Source: Gallionella sp.
GTDB taxonomy: Bacteria; Pseudomonadota; Gammaproteobacteria; Burkholderiales; Gallionellaceae
NCBI GenBank assembly: GCA_023229845.1
Contig: JALNYK010000011.1
Span: 1-64,000 of the forward strand
DNA length: 64,000 nucleotides
Direction of reading: 5' to 3'
Part shown: positions 16,302 to 23,434 of the stretch, in pieces
How the letters are laid out: each line of letters begins with the position of its first letter
How positions within the stretch are numbered: the stretch's first letter is position 1
The notes under the pieces: generated by a model
The model's input: only the letters and a program-made list of their open reading frames with translations
Told to the model about the DNA's origin: nothing
Databases searched by the model: none
Made by a program: the position numbers and the translations under genes

Positions 16302-16796
16302 CTACACACTTGAGGGCAGGCAGAAATGATGGCTTCTGTAACGATGCCTATTGTCTTTCAGGTGCGACAGGAATTCCAACGCGGTTAGCTTGCTGGGATC
16401 TTCGCCCAGCTCAGTCAGATGCATCGGGAGGGAAAAAATCGAGATTTCACGCTCCACTATGCACAAACCGTCGTGAACAGAGTCTTGCAGTATCTTGACG
16501 ACTTTGTCATAAATTTTCTCTGTGGCCGGCATATAAGGAACAATCACCCAGAGATCGCTACCATCTCTGGCAACCAAGTCGGTTTCCGCAAACGTATCCC
16601 TTAATGAATTCGTTACCGCGACAAGCTGTCTGAAGGCCTCTTGCGCACCATATTTTTCGCCGAGTTCATTCCCATTTCCATGAGCGATGTGCACCACGTC
16701 GAACTGTATCGGGAAAGAGTAGCGATGCATTACTGCCGTGATCCACTCAAGGGTGCGAACGAAATGCGCCTTGGCTTCAATATCTTTAAGAATCAT
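16302..16796 (-). CDS. Degenerate GGDEF-like domain protein
   Basis: 164 residues from ATG 16796. The block YGAQEAFRQLVAVTNSLRDT followed by ETDLVARDGSDLWVIVPY and a final ISIFSLPM strand follows the fold order of diguanylate cyclases. The GGDEF active-site loop is replaced by RDGSDLW, so catalysis is unlikely. No sensor domain or transmembrane segment. It may bind c-di-GMP or nucleotide, or act by protein interaction. It is a single gene flanked by repeats and adjoins the accessory segment on its right. Resemblance is moderate. Confidence 0.6.
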   Translation of the reverse strand: MILKDIEAKAHFVRTLEWITAVMHRYSFPIQFDVVHIAHGNGNELGEKYGAQEAFRQLVAVTNSLRDTFAETDLVARDGSDLWVIVPYMPATEKIYDKVVKILQDSVHDGLCIVEREISIFSLPMHLTELGEDPSKLTALEFLSHLKDNRHRYRSHHFCLPSSV

Positions 16797-16934
16797 GATT
16801 TTTCAGGCCTTTTTTGTTATGCAGGCAGCAAGGCCTGATATAAAAACAATGGGAGGCAGATCACAATTTCCATGCGCCAGCGTCGCCCTATTCATTTTCA
16901 TTCGTTTATTCTGGCGGCAGGCAGTTTGACCATC

Positions 16935-17040
16935 CCGCTACAGAGCGTCAATAGGCCGAAATATCTATATATTTCGGCCTAGGCATTTTCCTAGACAGGT
17001 GGATCAGGCTTGTTTGCTGAGATATTTGAGCGGCCCCTAG
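16935..17040. repeat. Imperfect copy of the tetR 3' end and its downstream palindrome (left copy)
   Basis: Contains AGCGTCAATAGGCCG, a near-perfect 30-bp palindrome (16952-16981, arms TAGGCCGAAATATCT / ATATATTTCGGCCTA) and, 23 bases further on, a minus-strand remnant reading LKYLSKQA-stop (stop at 17004-17006). The intact tetR ends LKHLGKQA-stop with its palindrome 25 bases downstream (21321-21350). The remnant has no other part of the gene. Left and right copies are in direct orientation and bracket 17.04-21.30 kb. Confidence 0.75.
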
Positions 17041-17060
17041 CCTGTCGGAGTAATCGGGCC

Positions 17061-19079
17061 TTACACCCCTTCCGACAGCAAAATATCCGCCATCACCGAC
17101 TGCCTGACTTCCGAGAATGTGGCCAGATATTCGGGATACCCCTGCTCCACACTCGCTATTTTCAAGGCATCCATGAGGAGCAATTCATGCCGATATTTGG
17201 CGAAATTCCCCTTCGCATAAGGTAGCTGCGTCGGGTTGTAGGCTTTTACCCTCCAGTGCCGTTGCGTGGCCAGCAAGAGCGACGCGATGCGCTCGATCAC
17301 AAAAACCTTGTTCGGAGCAACGCCGCCGTCGGTGCTGGCATTCAGGCTTCCTGCCAGCGCGGTCTTGTTTTCCTCGGCGACGGCAAAAATCGACTCGCAC
17401 TTCTCCATCCATGCATTCCAAAATGCCGGTTTGGCGACAATGTAGTTGCAGTAGACGGTGTTGCGGGAGTCCATCACCAGAGTTGCCAGATTCTCATCCG
17501 GCGCGATCATGCCGGCACAGTCCCGAAATACAGCCCCGATCCCCGGAGACTCCGCCGCCCCCTGTTCGAACATATTGAGGTAGAAAGCCCCCTGTTCGAA
17601 AAATGGCGAAAACAGGAACACATCTGCCTGATCCGCATGCGCTCTCACATATTCGAGGACAGCGGCAGCGTCCAGATTGGTTTGGGACTTGAACTCCGGC
17701 GAGAAAAAACCATAGTAGTCGTCTTCGTTGAGACGATTGCCCTGCAAGTAATTCCTGATCGGCCAATACTCTCGCCAGTCAGGTCTGGCGAGACTGTCGA
17801 GGCCGATGAAACCGCCATCGTTGTCGCGTTGCGTCTGTTCCGAGTAATAAATCTGATAAATGTGGATACCAAACGAGGCCGCGCCCGACTCTTGCCGGAC
17901 AGCCTTTTCCGCATCGATTTTTTTCGACAACTCTGCCGCCAGCACTTGCGCTGCCTCGCGACCGAGGCCGTGCTGCTGGCCCAGCGCCAAGGCATCGGCC
18001 ACGATATCGGCTGACCCCGTTTGCATGAGTGCGTCGATATAACTTACCCAGAACTGCTCGCTTCCCGGCTGCTCCATCACGGCGATCTCCAGCCTCGGCA
18101 AAGCGGCGAGAACGCCTTTCAGATTGCGCTCTATCCTTCCGAGCCGATGGTTCGCCTCTGCATTTCTGGGCTGGATTTTCAGGATTTCGCGATACAGATT
18201 TTCTGCCAACGCCACCTGATCCGAGCTTTCCTGCTTCAAAGCGATTGAAAGTAGTTCATTTACCGCCTGTTGCATCTCCCTGTCGGCAGGCGACAAAAAT
18301 GCCGCATCGTCATTTGCCAACGGCTCATCCCACTTGCGCAGATACTGGCGATACATTGCTTTCCATTGCGGACTGCCAAATGCGCCCCCGCTCTGGTGCG
18401 TCAATTCGACCGGCCAAGTGCCCAGCCGTAACCCGGCCGTCCGTGCGCTGCGGCAGAAGTCCATGTCGTAAAAATGAAAATCGAACCGCGCATCGAACAT
18501 TACGCCGCGTTGTTTCAGGCTGCGCTTTCTGACGGCCAGAAACACACCATCGAGCAATTCGCATGCAGCCGGCACGGCACCGAAATCGGATACCGGGCCG
18601 CAGGCCTCTTTGCCGTGCGCCACACGACCGCTCAGGTTTGACTTATCGTCCCAGGTAAATTGCCGATCGATAAAAGCCCAGCCCGATTGATTGGGTACGC
18701 GGCGGCGATTGCCCGCCACCCCGATCACATCGAAACGTTCCAACCCGGCAATGACGACATCGCCAAAATTGGCTTCATCTATCCAGACATCATCGTGAAT
18801 GAATACCAGAATGGCATCGTCGTCGGCTTGAGCGATACCGTTATTAAATACTTCAGACAGACCGCGTGTATTCTCGAACGCAATGTTGACGGACAACCTT
18901 ACATCCTGCCCAACATGACGTTTAAGCGAAAGCCCCAACGCAGACTTGCTCCAGAAATCGTTTTCCGAAAGCCTGGTGGCGCTCACGATTTCAATTGCGT
19001 TTTTTGATGGGCGGCTCCCGGCAGGACTACCGGTTTCTCCTCGCTTATTTTTCGGAACCGATTTCGGGTTATTGCTCAT
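17061..19079 (-). CDS. Large glycosyltransferase-like protein with central TPR-like region
   Basis: 672 residues from ATG 19079. After a basic 40-residue leader, about residues 45-245 look like a GT-A/GT2 glycosyltransferase: LSVNIAFENTRGLSEVFNNG, an acidic metal-site-like FIHDDVWIDE, and a late VELTHQSGGAFGSP. About residues 255-370 contain TPR-like helices (AENLYREILKIQPRNAEANH). The C-terminal 290 residues (HIYQIYYSEQ, WREYWPIRNYL, YYGFFSPEFK) form another domain that I recall from large sugar-transferase-like proteins of surface-polysaccharide loci but cannot name. It is divergent from a methyltransferase gene, inside the repeat-bounded segment. A role in glycan or glycoprotein decoration is inferred. 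Confidence 0.65.
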   Translation of the reverse strand: MSNNPKSVPKNKRGETGSPAGSRPSKNAIEIVSATRLSENDFWSKSALGLSLKRHVGQDVRLSVNIAFENTRGLSEVFNNGIAQADDDAILVFIHDDVWIDEANFGDVVIAGLERFDVIGVAGNRRRVPNQSGWAFIDRQFTWDDKSNLSGRVAHGKEACGPVSDFGAVPAACELLDGVFLAVRKRSLKQRGVMFDARFDFHFYDMDFCRSARTAGLRLGTWPVELTHQSGGAFGSPQWKAMYRQYLRKWDEPLANDDAAFLSPADREMQQAVNELLSIALKQESSDQVALAENLYREILKIQPRNAEANHRLGRIERNLKGVLAALPRLEIAVMEQPGSEQFWVSYIDALMQTGSADIVADALALGQQHGLGREAAQVLAAELSKKIDAEKAVRQESGAASFGIHIYQIYYSEQTQRDNDGGFIGLDSLARPDWREYWPIRNYLQGNRLNEDDYYGFFSPEFKSQTNLDAAAVLEYVRAHADQADVFLFSPFFEQGAFYLNMFEQGAAESPGIGAVFRDCAGMIAPDENLATLVMDSRNTVYCNYIVAKPAFWNAWMEKCESIFAVAEENKTALAGSLNASTDGGVAPNKVFVIERIASLLLATQRHWRVKAYNPTQLPYAKGNFAKYRHELLLMDALKIASVEQGYPEYLATFSEVRQSVMADILLSEGV

Positions 19080-19244
19080 CGCTCATTTTTCACAATTTAT
19101 GCCGCCCGATTTAAGGGAACGCATCGTTAAGTATCCCCGGTAAAGCCAGTGAATTTTCCGTCATGGGTCAATCGGGCTTGGCCCTGTTAATCTCCGCGGA
19201 TACCCAGCGGGCTGCGCCCGCCACTGCGCTGAACGACGGGAACA

Positions 19245-19282
19245 GAGTAGAACCCATCCGGCGTTTCATCGTCAAGCAACGA
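19245..19282. repeat. Short dispersed repeat, copy 2
   Basis: Matches 15929-15966 (AGTAGAACCCATCC, then CGTCAAGC-ACGA-TGC). It lies in the 277-base gap between the divergent glycosyltransferase-like and methyltransferase genes. On the minus strand both copies can be read in the same frame with a shared DGFY, hinting at decayed coding sequence. Confidence 0.55.
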
Positions 19283-19356
19283 GTGCGGTCCGCATAGATT
19301 CCGAGCGCGCCGAGTTTGATTTGACTTGTGCGGTTGAATTTCCTATCCTCAAAAAC

Positions 19357-20025
19357 ATGGACCAAACACCTGTACATGATCACCACAATCCCGATTTGCT
19401 GGCATTAATTCCAGCAGACTCCAGTGTTATTGTCGAAGTTGGCTGCAGTTCGGGCGCATTGGCAAGGGAGTTCAAAAAGATCAATCCGCATTGCAGATAC
19501 ATTGGCGTCGAAGTAGAACCAAACTATGCAAAGCTGGCGCAGCGATATTGTGACAGTGTCTATGAACTGGATATCGAGTCGGTCGATGAGCCGTTGCTGA
19601 AGGGCGAACTCGCTTGTGATTGTTGGATATTCGGGGATAGCCTCGAACATCTGAAAAATCCATGGGGATTACTCGAAAAGATACGCAAGGTAATTCCCGC
19701 CCATGGCAGTATCGTCGCCTGCATTCCTAATGCGCAGCACTGGAGTGTGCAAGCCAGATTGTGTTGCGGTGAATTCAGGTACGAACGATCCGGCCTGATG
19801 GACAAAACGCATTTGCGCTGGTTTACGCGGAAAACGATATTTGAAATGTTTAACAGCGCGGGCTTTCAAATTGCAGATGGCGCATCCAGAATTTTTCCCG
19901 AGCCCGATCGCGACAAATATTTACCGGCGATTAAAGCCTTGGCCGCATGCACAGGAACCGATCCTGAAATCGCGGCAGAAGATGCATTACCCATACAATA
20001 TGTAATCAGAGCGACTCCGACTTAA
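19357..20025 (+). CDS. Class I SAM-dependent methyltransferase
   Basis: 222 residues from ATG 19357; a TTG at 19321 would add 12 residues. Neither has a clear ribosome binding site. Motif I is VEVGCSSGALAREF, motif post-I is YIGVEVEPNYAKLA, and the acidic motif DSLEHLKNPWGLLEKI is followed by CIPNAQHWS. The Rossmann core is complete. The C-terminal THLRWFTRKTIFEMF block is typical of methyltransferases found with glycosyltransferases. The substrate is unknown; the adjacent divergent glycosyltransferase-like gene suggests a saccharide or glycan target. Confidence 0.8.
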   Translation: MDQTPVHDHHNPDLLALIPADSSVIVEVGCSSGALAREFKKINPHCRYIGVEVEPNYAKLAQRYCDSVYELDIESVDEPLLKGELACDCWIFGDSLEHLKNPWGLLEKIRKVIPAHGSIVACIPNAQHWSVQARLCCGEFRYERSGLMDKTHLRWFTRKTIFEMFNSAGFQIADGASRIFPEPDRDKYLPAIKALAACTGTDPEIAAEDALPIQYVIRATPT

Positions 20026-20114
20026 CGCTGCCAAAACGGCGGCGATGGGAGAAATCTTGCAGCCGTTTCCGAATCAAGTCCGGCCCGGTGGATTTTTTGG
20101 GAAACCGTGGTGTG

Positions 20115-20795
20115 TCACCTATTACCTTTGCTCTTAATCTCGATCTTTCCATTACGAATGGCATCAATGAGTTTGACGACGTTTTCATCGCTCGGCTTGC
20201 GCTGTTTGTAATTCTCAAGGCTCTTCAAGGCTTGTTCTTTGTCCCCGAGGGATAAATACGTCATACCGATAGCGTATGCGGCGTCAACGACGCCTACGGC
20301 AAGCGCCTTCTCAAGATATGGAAGCGCTTCCTTGGGCTTGCCCACACCGGCCAAGAAGGTTCCATACATGTAATTACCTCGCGGATCGGAAGGTACCGCT
20401 GCAAGTAGCCGCAAGAAGATTGAATTAGTTTTTTCGGCTGCCCCGGAAATATCGAGATTGTGACCCATGCTATTGACGTAACCAGCTCGGACAAGAAGCT
20501 CCGGGTTTGGATTTGGAACGTTAATCAAAATGTCGAGCATTCCCGACAATGCCTTCACATCTTGGGTGGCGCGTTGCTTATCTTGTGGGGTGTCGAATTG
20601 CGGTGGATAGTTCTTCGCATGAGCCGACAAATCATTCAGCATTTGGTCGAGATACGCACCATCGAAGCCATAGTTCTTTCCCGCAGGCGTTTCTGAAACT
20701 GTGAGCAAGCGCTTGGGATCGTAGTTTCCGTACTCTCTGGCACTTGCGCTGGAAGTGACAAGTACGACGAGAAGGGTGAGGAGTAGTCTGTGCAT
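20115..20795 (-). CDS. Secreted TPR/Sel1-like repeat protein
   Basis: 226 residues. It has a signal peptide (MHRLLLTLLVVLVTSSASAR) with a probable SPase I site after SASA. The mature part contains helical repeats of TPR/Sel1 type: YMYGTFLAGVGKPKEALPYL, then AYAIGMTYLSLGDKEQALKS. It is probably periplasmic and mediates protein contacts. No enzyme motif. It stands between the methyltransferase and a small lipoprotein gene on the same strand, inside the repeat-bounded segment. A GGGTTAATTGGGG direct repeat lies just upstream (about 20805-20845). Confidence 0.7.
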   Translation of the reverse strand: MHRLLLTLLVVLVTSSASAREYGNYDPKRLLTVSETPAGKNYGFDGAYLDQMLNDLSAHAKNYPPQFDTPQDKQRATQDVKALSGMLDILINVPNPNPELLVRAGYVNSMGHNLDISGAAEKTNSIFLRLLAAVPSDPRGNYMYGTFLAGVGKPKEALPYLEKALAVGVVDAAYAIGMTYLSLGDKEQALKSLENYKQRKPSDENVVKLIDAIRNGKIEIKSKGNR

Positions 20796-20905
20796 GATGT
20801 ATCGGGGTTAATTGGGGGCGGGTTAATTGGGGTCAGACTCGAATTCCTGCCTAAATGCTGCTCGGTGATAAATCGAGTCGGATCCTATTTTCATGGGTTA
20901 ATGGC

Positions 20906-21202
20906 CTATGATTTACACTTGATTTTTCCATGCTTAGCCTGAGGAATTAATACTTGATCAGGCCCCTCAATTACATCGTAATTTTTTTTGCCCCCACATA
21001 ACTCTGCTGCCCGCTTATGCCAATTTTCAAGATTGTTTTCAAATAATGCTGATGGCCCGTTGAAGTAATAGTAGAGATCATACACTTTAGGTTCTATTTC
21101 CTTTTCCTCGTAGCCCCCAGTAAATCCCGATTTCTGGTATGTCGTACATGCTGTAAACATCGTGGAGACGATTAGTAGCAATAACTTTGATTTCAATTTC
21201 AC
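20906..21202 (-). CDS. Small lipoprotein (CC0125/CC1285-like)
   Basis: 98 residues from GTG 21202, chosen because TAGGAG lies 8 bases upstream; the open frame extends further but lacks a ribosome binding site. The N terminus KLKSKLLLLIVSTMFTACTT is a lipoprotein signal with lipobox FTAC. The mature part has the pattern GFTGGYEEKEI, a Tyr-rich strand and W-RAAELCGG, resembling the CC0125/CC1285 lipoprotein family. Function unknown. AT-rich compared with the efflux operon next to it. Located at the right end of the repeat-bounded segment. Confidence 0.72.
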   Translation of the reverse strand: MKLKSKLLLLIVSTMFTACTTYQKSGFTGGYEEKEIEPKVYDLYYYFNGPSALFENNLENWHKRAAELCGGKKNYDVIEGPDQVLIPQAKHGKIKCKS

Positions 21203-21299
21203 GTGCTTACTCCTACGGTTGTTGATTACGATCATTATTGATTGGGGAAAGCCCACGGATTCCATCTTTATGGCTGCCTGAACCGACCGGCAGTCTCCC

Positions 21300-21400
21300 C
21301 GCACCGTCGCACAGCGTCAATAGGCCGGAATATCTAGATATTCCGGCCTATGTACTTTTCCAGAGGGATGTGAATCAGGCTTGCTTGCCGAGGTGCTTCA
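21300..21400. repeat. tetR 3' end and downstream perfect palindrome (right copy)
   Basis: Holds AGCGTCAATAGGCCG and a perfect 30-bp palindrome at 21321-21350 (arm TAGGCCGGAATATCT and its exact reverse complement), then the last codons of tetR. It aligns with 16935-17040. The palindrome may end tetR transcription, but no T-run follows on that strand. Confidence 0.75.
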
Positions 21401-21998
21401 ACCCTTGCAGCGAAAAATCGGCGATGTGCTTCGCGATCGCGTCGATCTCGGTGCCGTCGTAGCGCAGTTCGGGGTGCAAGCGTTGCAGCACGGGGTGGGA
21501 ATGGTGGTAGTACAGGCACTGCCCGGTGATGCTGTGCACGCAGCGATGCAGTTCGATATCGCTCACCCCGTCGCCGACGATCTCGCGCACCAGGCCGGCG
21601 AGGTAGTCGTGCAGCGGCGCGATGGCTTCGCGCACGATCTGGTCCAGCGCGGGAGTGGGGTCGGCCAGTTCGCGCGCCATGATCTTGCATTGCGACGAGG
21701 TGCTGTTCTCGTCCAGCAGCATGTGCATGAAATCGCGGACGAACAGGCCCAACCGCACCTCTGGGCAGGCATCGGCCTGGGCGTTGGTCTCCTGCAGCAG
21801 CTTCAGCGATTCGAAATGCAACGCCTCGGCCAGCAGGGCGTCTTTGCTGCCGAAGTGGTAGTTCACCGCGGCGACGTTGGCCCCAGCGCGGCGGCAGATT
21901 TCTCGCACGGTCGCGCCCTGAAAACCGCACTCGGAGAACACCTCGCGCGCCGCGCTCAGCAGGCGCTCGCGCGTCTGTTCGCTGACAGCGACGGTCAT
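21375..21998 (-). CDS. TetR family regulator (CecR-like)
   Basis: 207 residues. N-terminal helix-turn-helix TRERLLSAAREVFSECGFQG ATVREICRRAGANVAAVNYHF is the standard TetR DNA-binding domain; the C-terminal ligand domain (VRDFMHMLLDENSTSSQCKI, CVHSITGQCLYYHHSHPVLQ) resembles the CecR/YbiH type. It is the last gene of the efflux operon and overlaps the outer-membrane factor by 4 bases (ATGA), so it is made together with the pump it probably represses. A palindrome upstream of the operon (27903-27918) is the candidate operator. A remnant of a second copy of its 3' end lies at about 17.0 kb. Confidence 0.9.
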   Translation of the reverse strand: MTVAVSEQTRERLLSAAREVFSECGFQGATVREICRRAGANVAAVNYHFGSKDALLAEALHFESLKLLQETNAQADACPEVRLGLFVRDFMHMLLDENSTSSQCKIMARELADPTPALDQIVREAIAPLHDYLAGLVREIVGDGVSDIELHRCVHSITGQCLYYHHSHPVLQRLHPELRYDGTEIDAIAKHIADFSLQGLKHLGKQA

Positions 21999-23434
21999 GG
22001 CTTGCGCTCCTCCTCTACCTTGGCAGGCGCATCCTCGGTGCCGCGGGCCAGCGCCTTGTAGAGCTGGGTCGCGGTGGCCAGCTGGAGGCGACGCACCTGC
22101 AGCGCGCCCTGTTGCGCGGCGAAGGATTCGCGTTGCGCATCCAGCAGTTCGAGGTGGTTGGCGATACCGACCCGGTAGCGCGCCTCGACCAGTTTAAGTC
22201 GCTGTGCCTGTGCTTTGGCATTCGCATCCTGCGCGGCGAGCTGGGCGGCGAGTCGTTCGCGCGCGTTCAGCAGGTCCGCCACTTCGCGGAACGCCTGCTG
22301 GATGGTCTTCTCGTAGTCGGCGACCGCGATCACCTTGCGCGCCTCGGCGACGTCGAGGTTGGATGCGTTGCGCCCGGCGTCGAACAGCGGAACCGCCAGC
22401 GACGGCTGAAAGCTCCACGCGCCGCTGCCCGAATCGAACAGACCGGCCAGCGTGCGGCTGGCGGTGCCGACGCTGCCGGTCAGCGTGACGCGCGGCAGGA
22501 AGGCGGCGCGCGCCGCGCCGATGTTCGCGTTCGCGGCGATCAGGCGCTGCTCGGCGGCCAGCACGTCGGGGCGGCGCAGCAGCGCTTCGGCGGGCAACTC
22601 GGCGAGTTGCGCCGCACCGATGTTCTGCCCGGCCAGCGGGCGGCCCGACGGCAGATCCTTGAGTTGCGCGACCGGATGGCCGACCAGCAGGTCGAGCAGA
22701 TTCGCGGCGGCGGCTTGCTGCCGCTCCAGGTTGGACTGCTCGGCGAGTGCTGCCTGGTATGCGCCCTCGGCCTGCAGGTAATCCATGTCGCTGGACACGC
22801 CCTGTTCGCGGCGACGCATCGTCAGCTCGCGGTATTCGGCACGCGTCCTCGCGGTGGCGGCGGCGAGTTCGGCGCGTTCGCGCAACTCCAGCAGCGACAG
22901 GTAGGCGTTCGCGACATCGGCGATCAGCGACAGGCGGAATGCGCGCTGCGCCTCCTCGGTCGCGAGATAGCTCGCCTTGGCTGCCGCGCTCAGGCTGGCG
23001 ACGCGTCCCCAGAAGTCCAGTTCGAACGACAGCAGGCTGAGGCCGACGTCGTAGCGTTGGCTGTGGATCGCGTTCGGCGTGAACGACGATGCGCCCGCCG
23101 GTGTCAGCGACGCATTGCGTCCGGCGGTCGCGCTGACGTTAGGCAGGCGGTCGGCCTGCACGATGCCGTATTGCGCGCGGGCCTCGGCGATGCGTGCGGT
23201 GGCGATGCGCAAGTCGCGGTTGTGCTCCAGCGCGGCGGCGATCAGTCCCTGCAGACGCTGCTCGGCAAAATAATCCTGCCAGCGGTCGCTGCGCACCATC
23301 TCGCCGCTGAGCTTGAGCTTGACGTTGGCCGGCCACGCAGCGGCGACCGGCGCTTCGGGGCGCTGATAGGTTGGGGCCATCGAACAGCCGGCGAGGGCCA
23401 GCGCGATGGCGGCGAGTGCGAATTCCTTATTCAT
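21995..23434 (-). CDS. NodT/OprM-type outer-membrane efflux lipoprotein
   Basis: 479 residues from ATG 23434, with AGGAG nine bases upstream. Signal with lipobox LAGC (MNKEFALAAIALALAGCSM), then the APTYQRPEAPVAAAWP motif of the NodT family. Two OEP repeats follow, including LNARERLAAQLAAQDANAKA. It forms the TolC-like outer-membrane channel for the RND pump. Its start overlaps the pump stop (ATGAATAA) and its stop overlaps tetR, indicating tight translational coupling. A longer in-frame upstream start is rejected because it lies inside the pump gene. Confidence 0.93.
   Translation of the reverse strand: MNKEFALAAIALALAGCSMAPTYQRPEAPVAAAWPANVKLKLSGEMVRSDRWQDYFAEQRLQGLIAAALEHNRDLRIATARIAEARAQYGIVQADRLPNVSATAGRNASLTPAGASSFTPNAIHSQRYDVGLSLLSFELDFWGRVASLSAAAKASYLATEEAQRAFRLSLIADVANAYLSLLELRERAELAAATARTRAEYRELTMRRREQGVSSDMDYLQAEGAYQAALAEQSNLERQQAAAANLLDLLVGHPVAQLKDLPSGRPLAGQNIGAAQLAELPAEALLRRPDVLAAEQRLIAANANIGAARAAFLPRVTLTGSVGTASRTLAGLFDSGSGAWSFQPSLAVPLFDAGRNASNLDVAEARKVIAVADYEKTIQQAFREVADLLNARERLAAQLAAQDANAKAQAQRLKLVEARYRVGIANHLELLDAQRESFAAQQGALQVRRLQLATATQLYKALARGTEDAPAKVEEERKP

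Noticed and set aside
16952..16981. Simple terminator for the glycosyltransferase-like gene
   Set aside because: The palindrome lacks a T-run on the relevant strand and is followed by a tetR tail remnant, so duplication explains it better.
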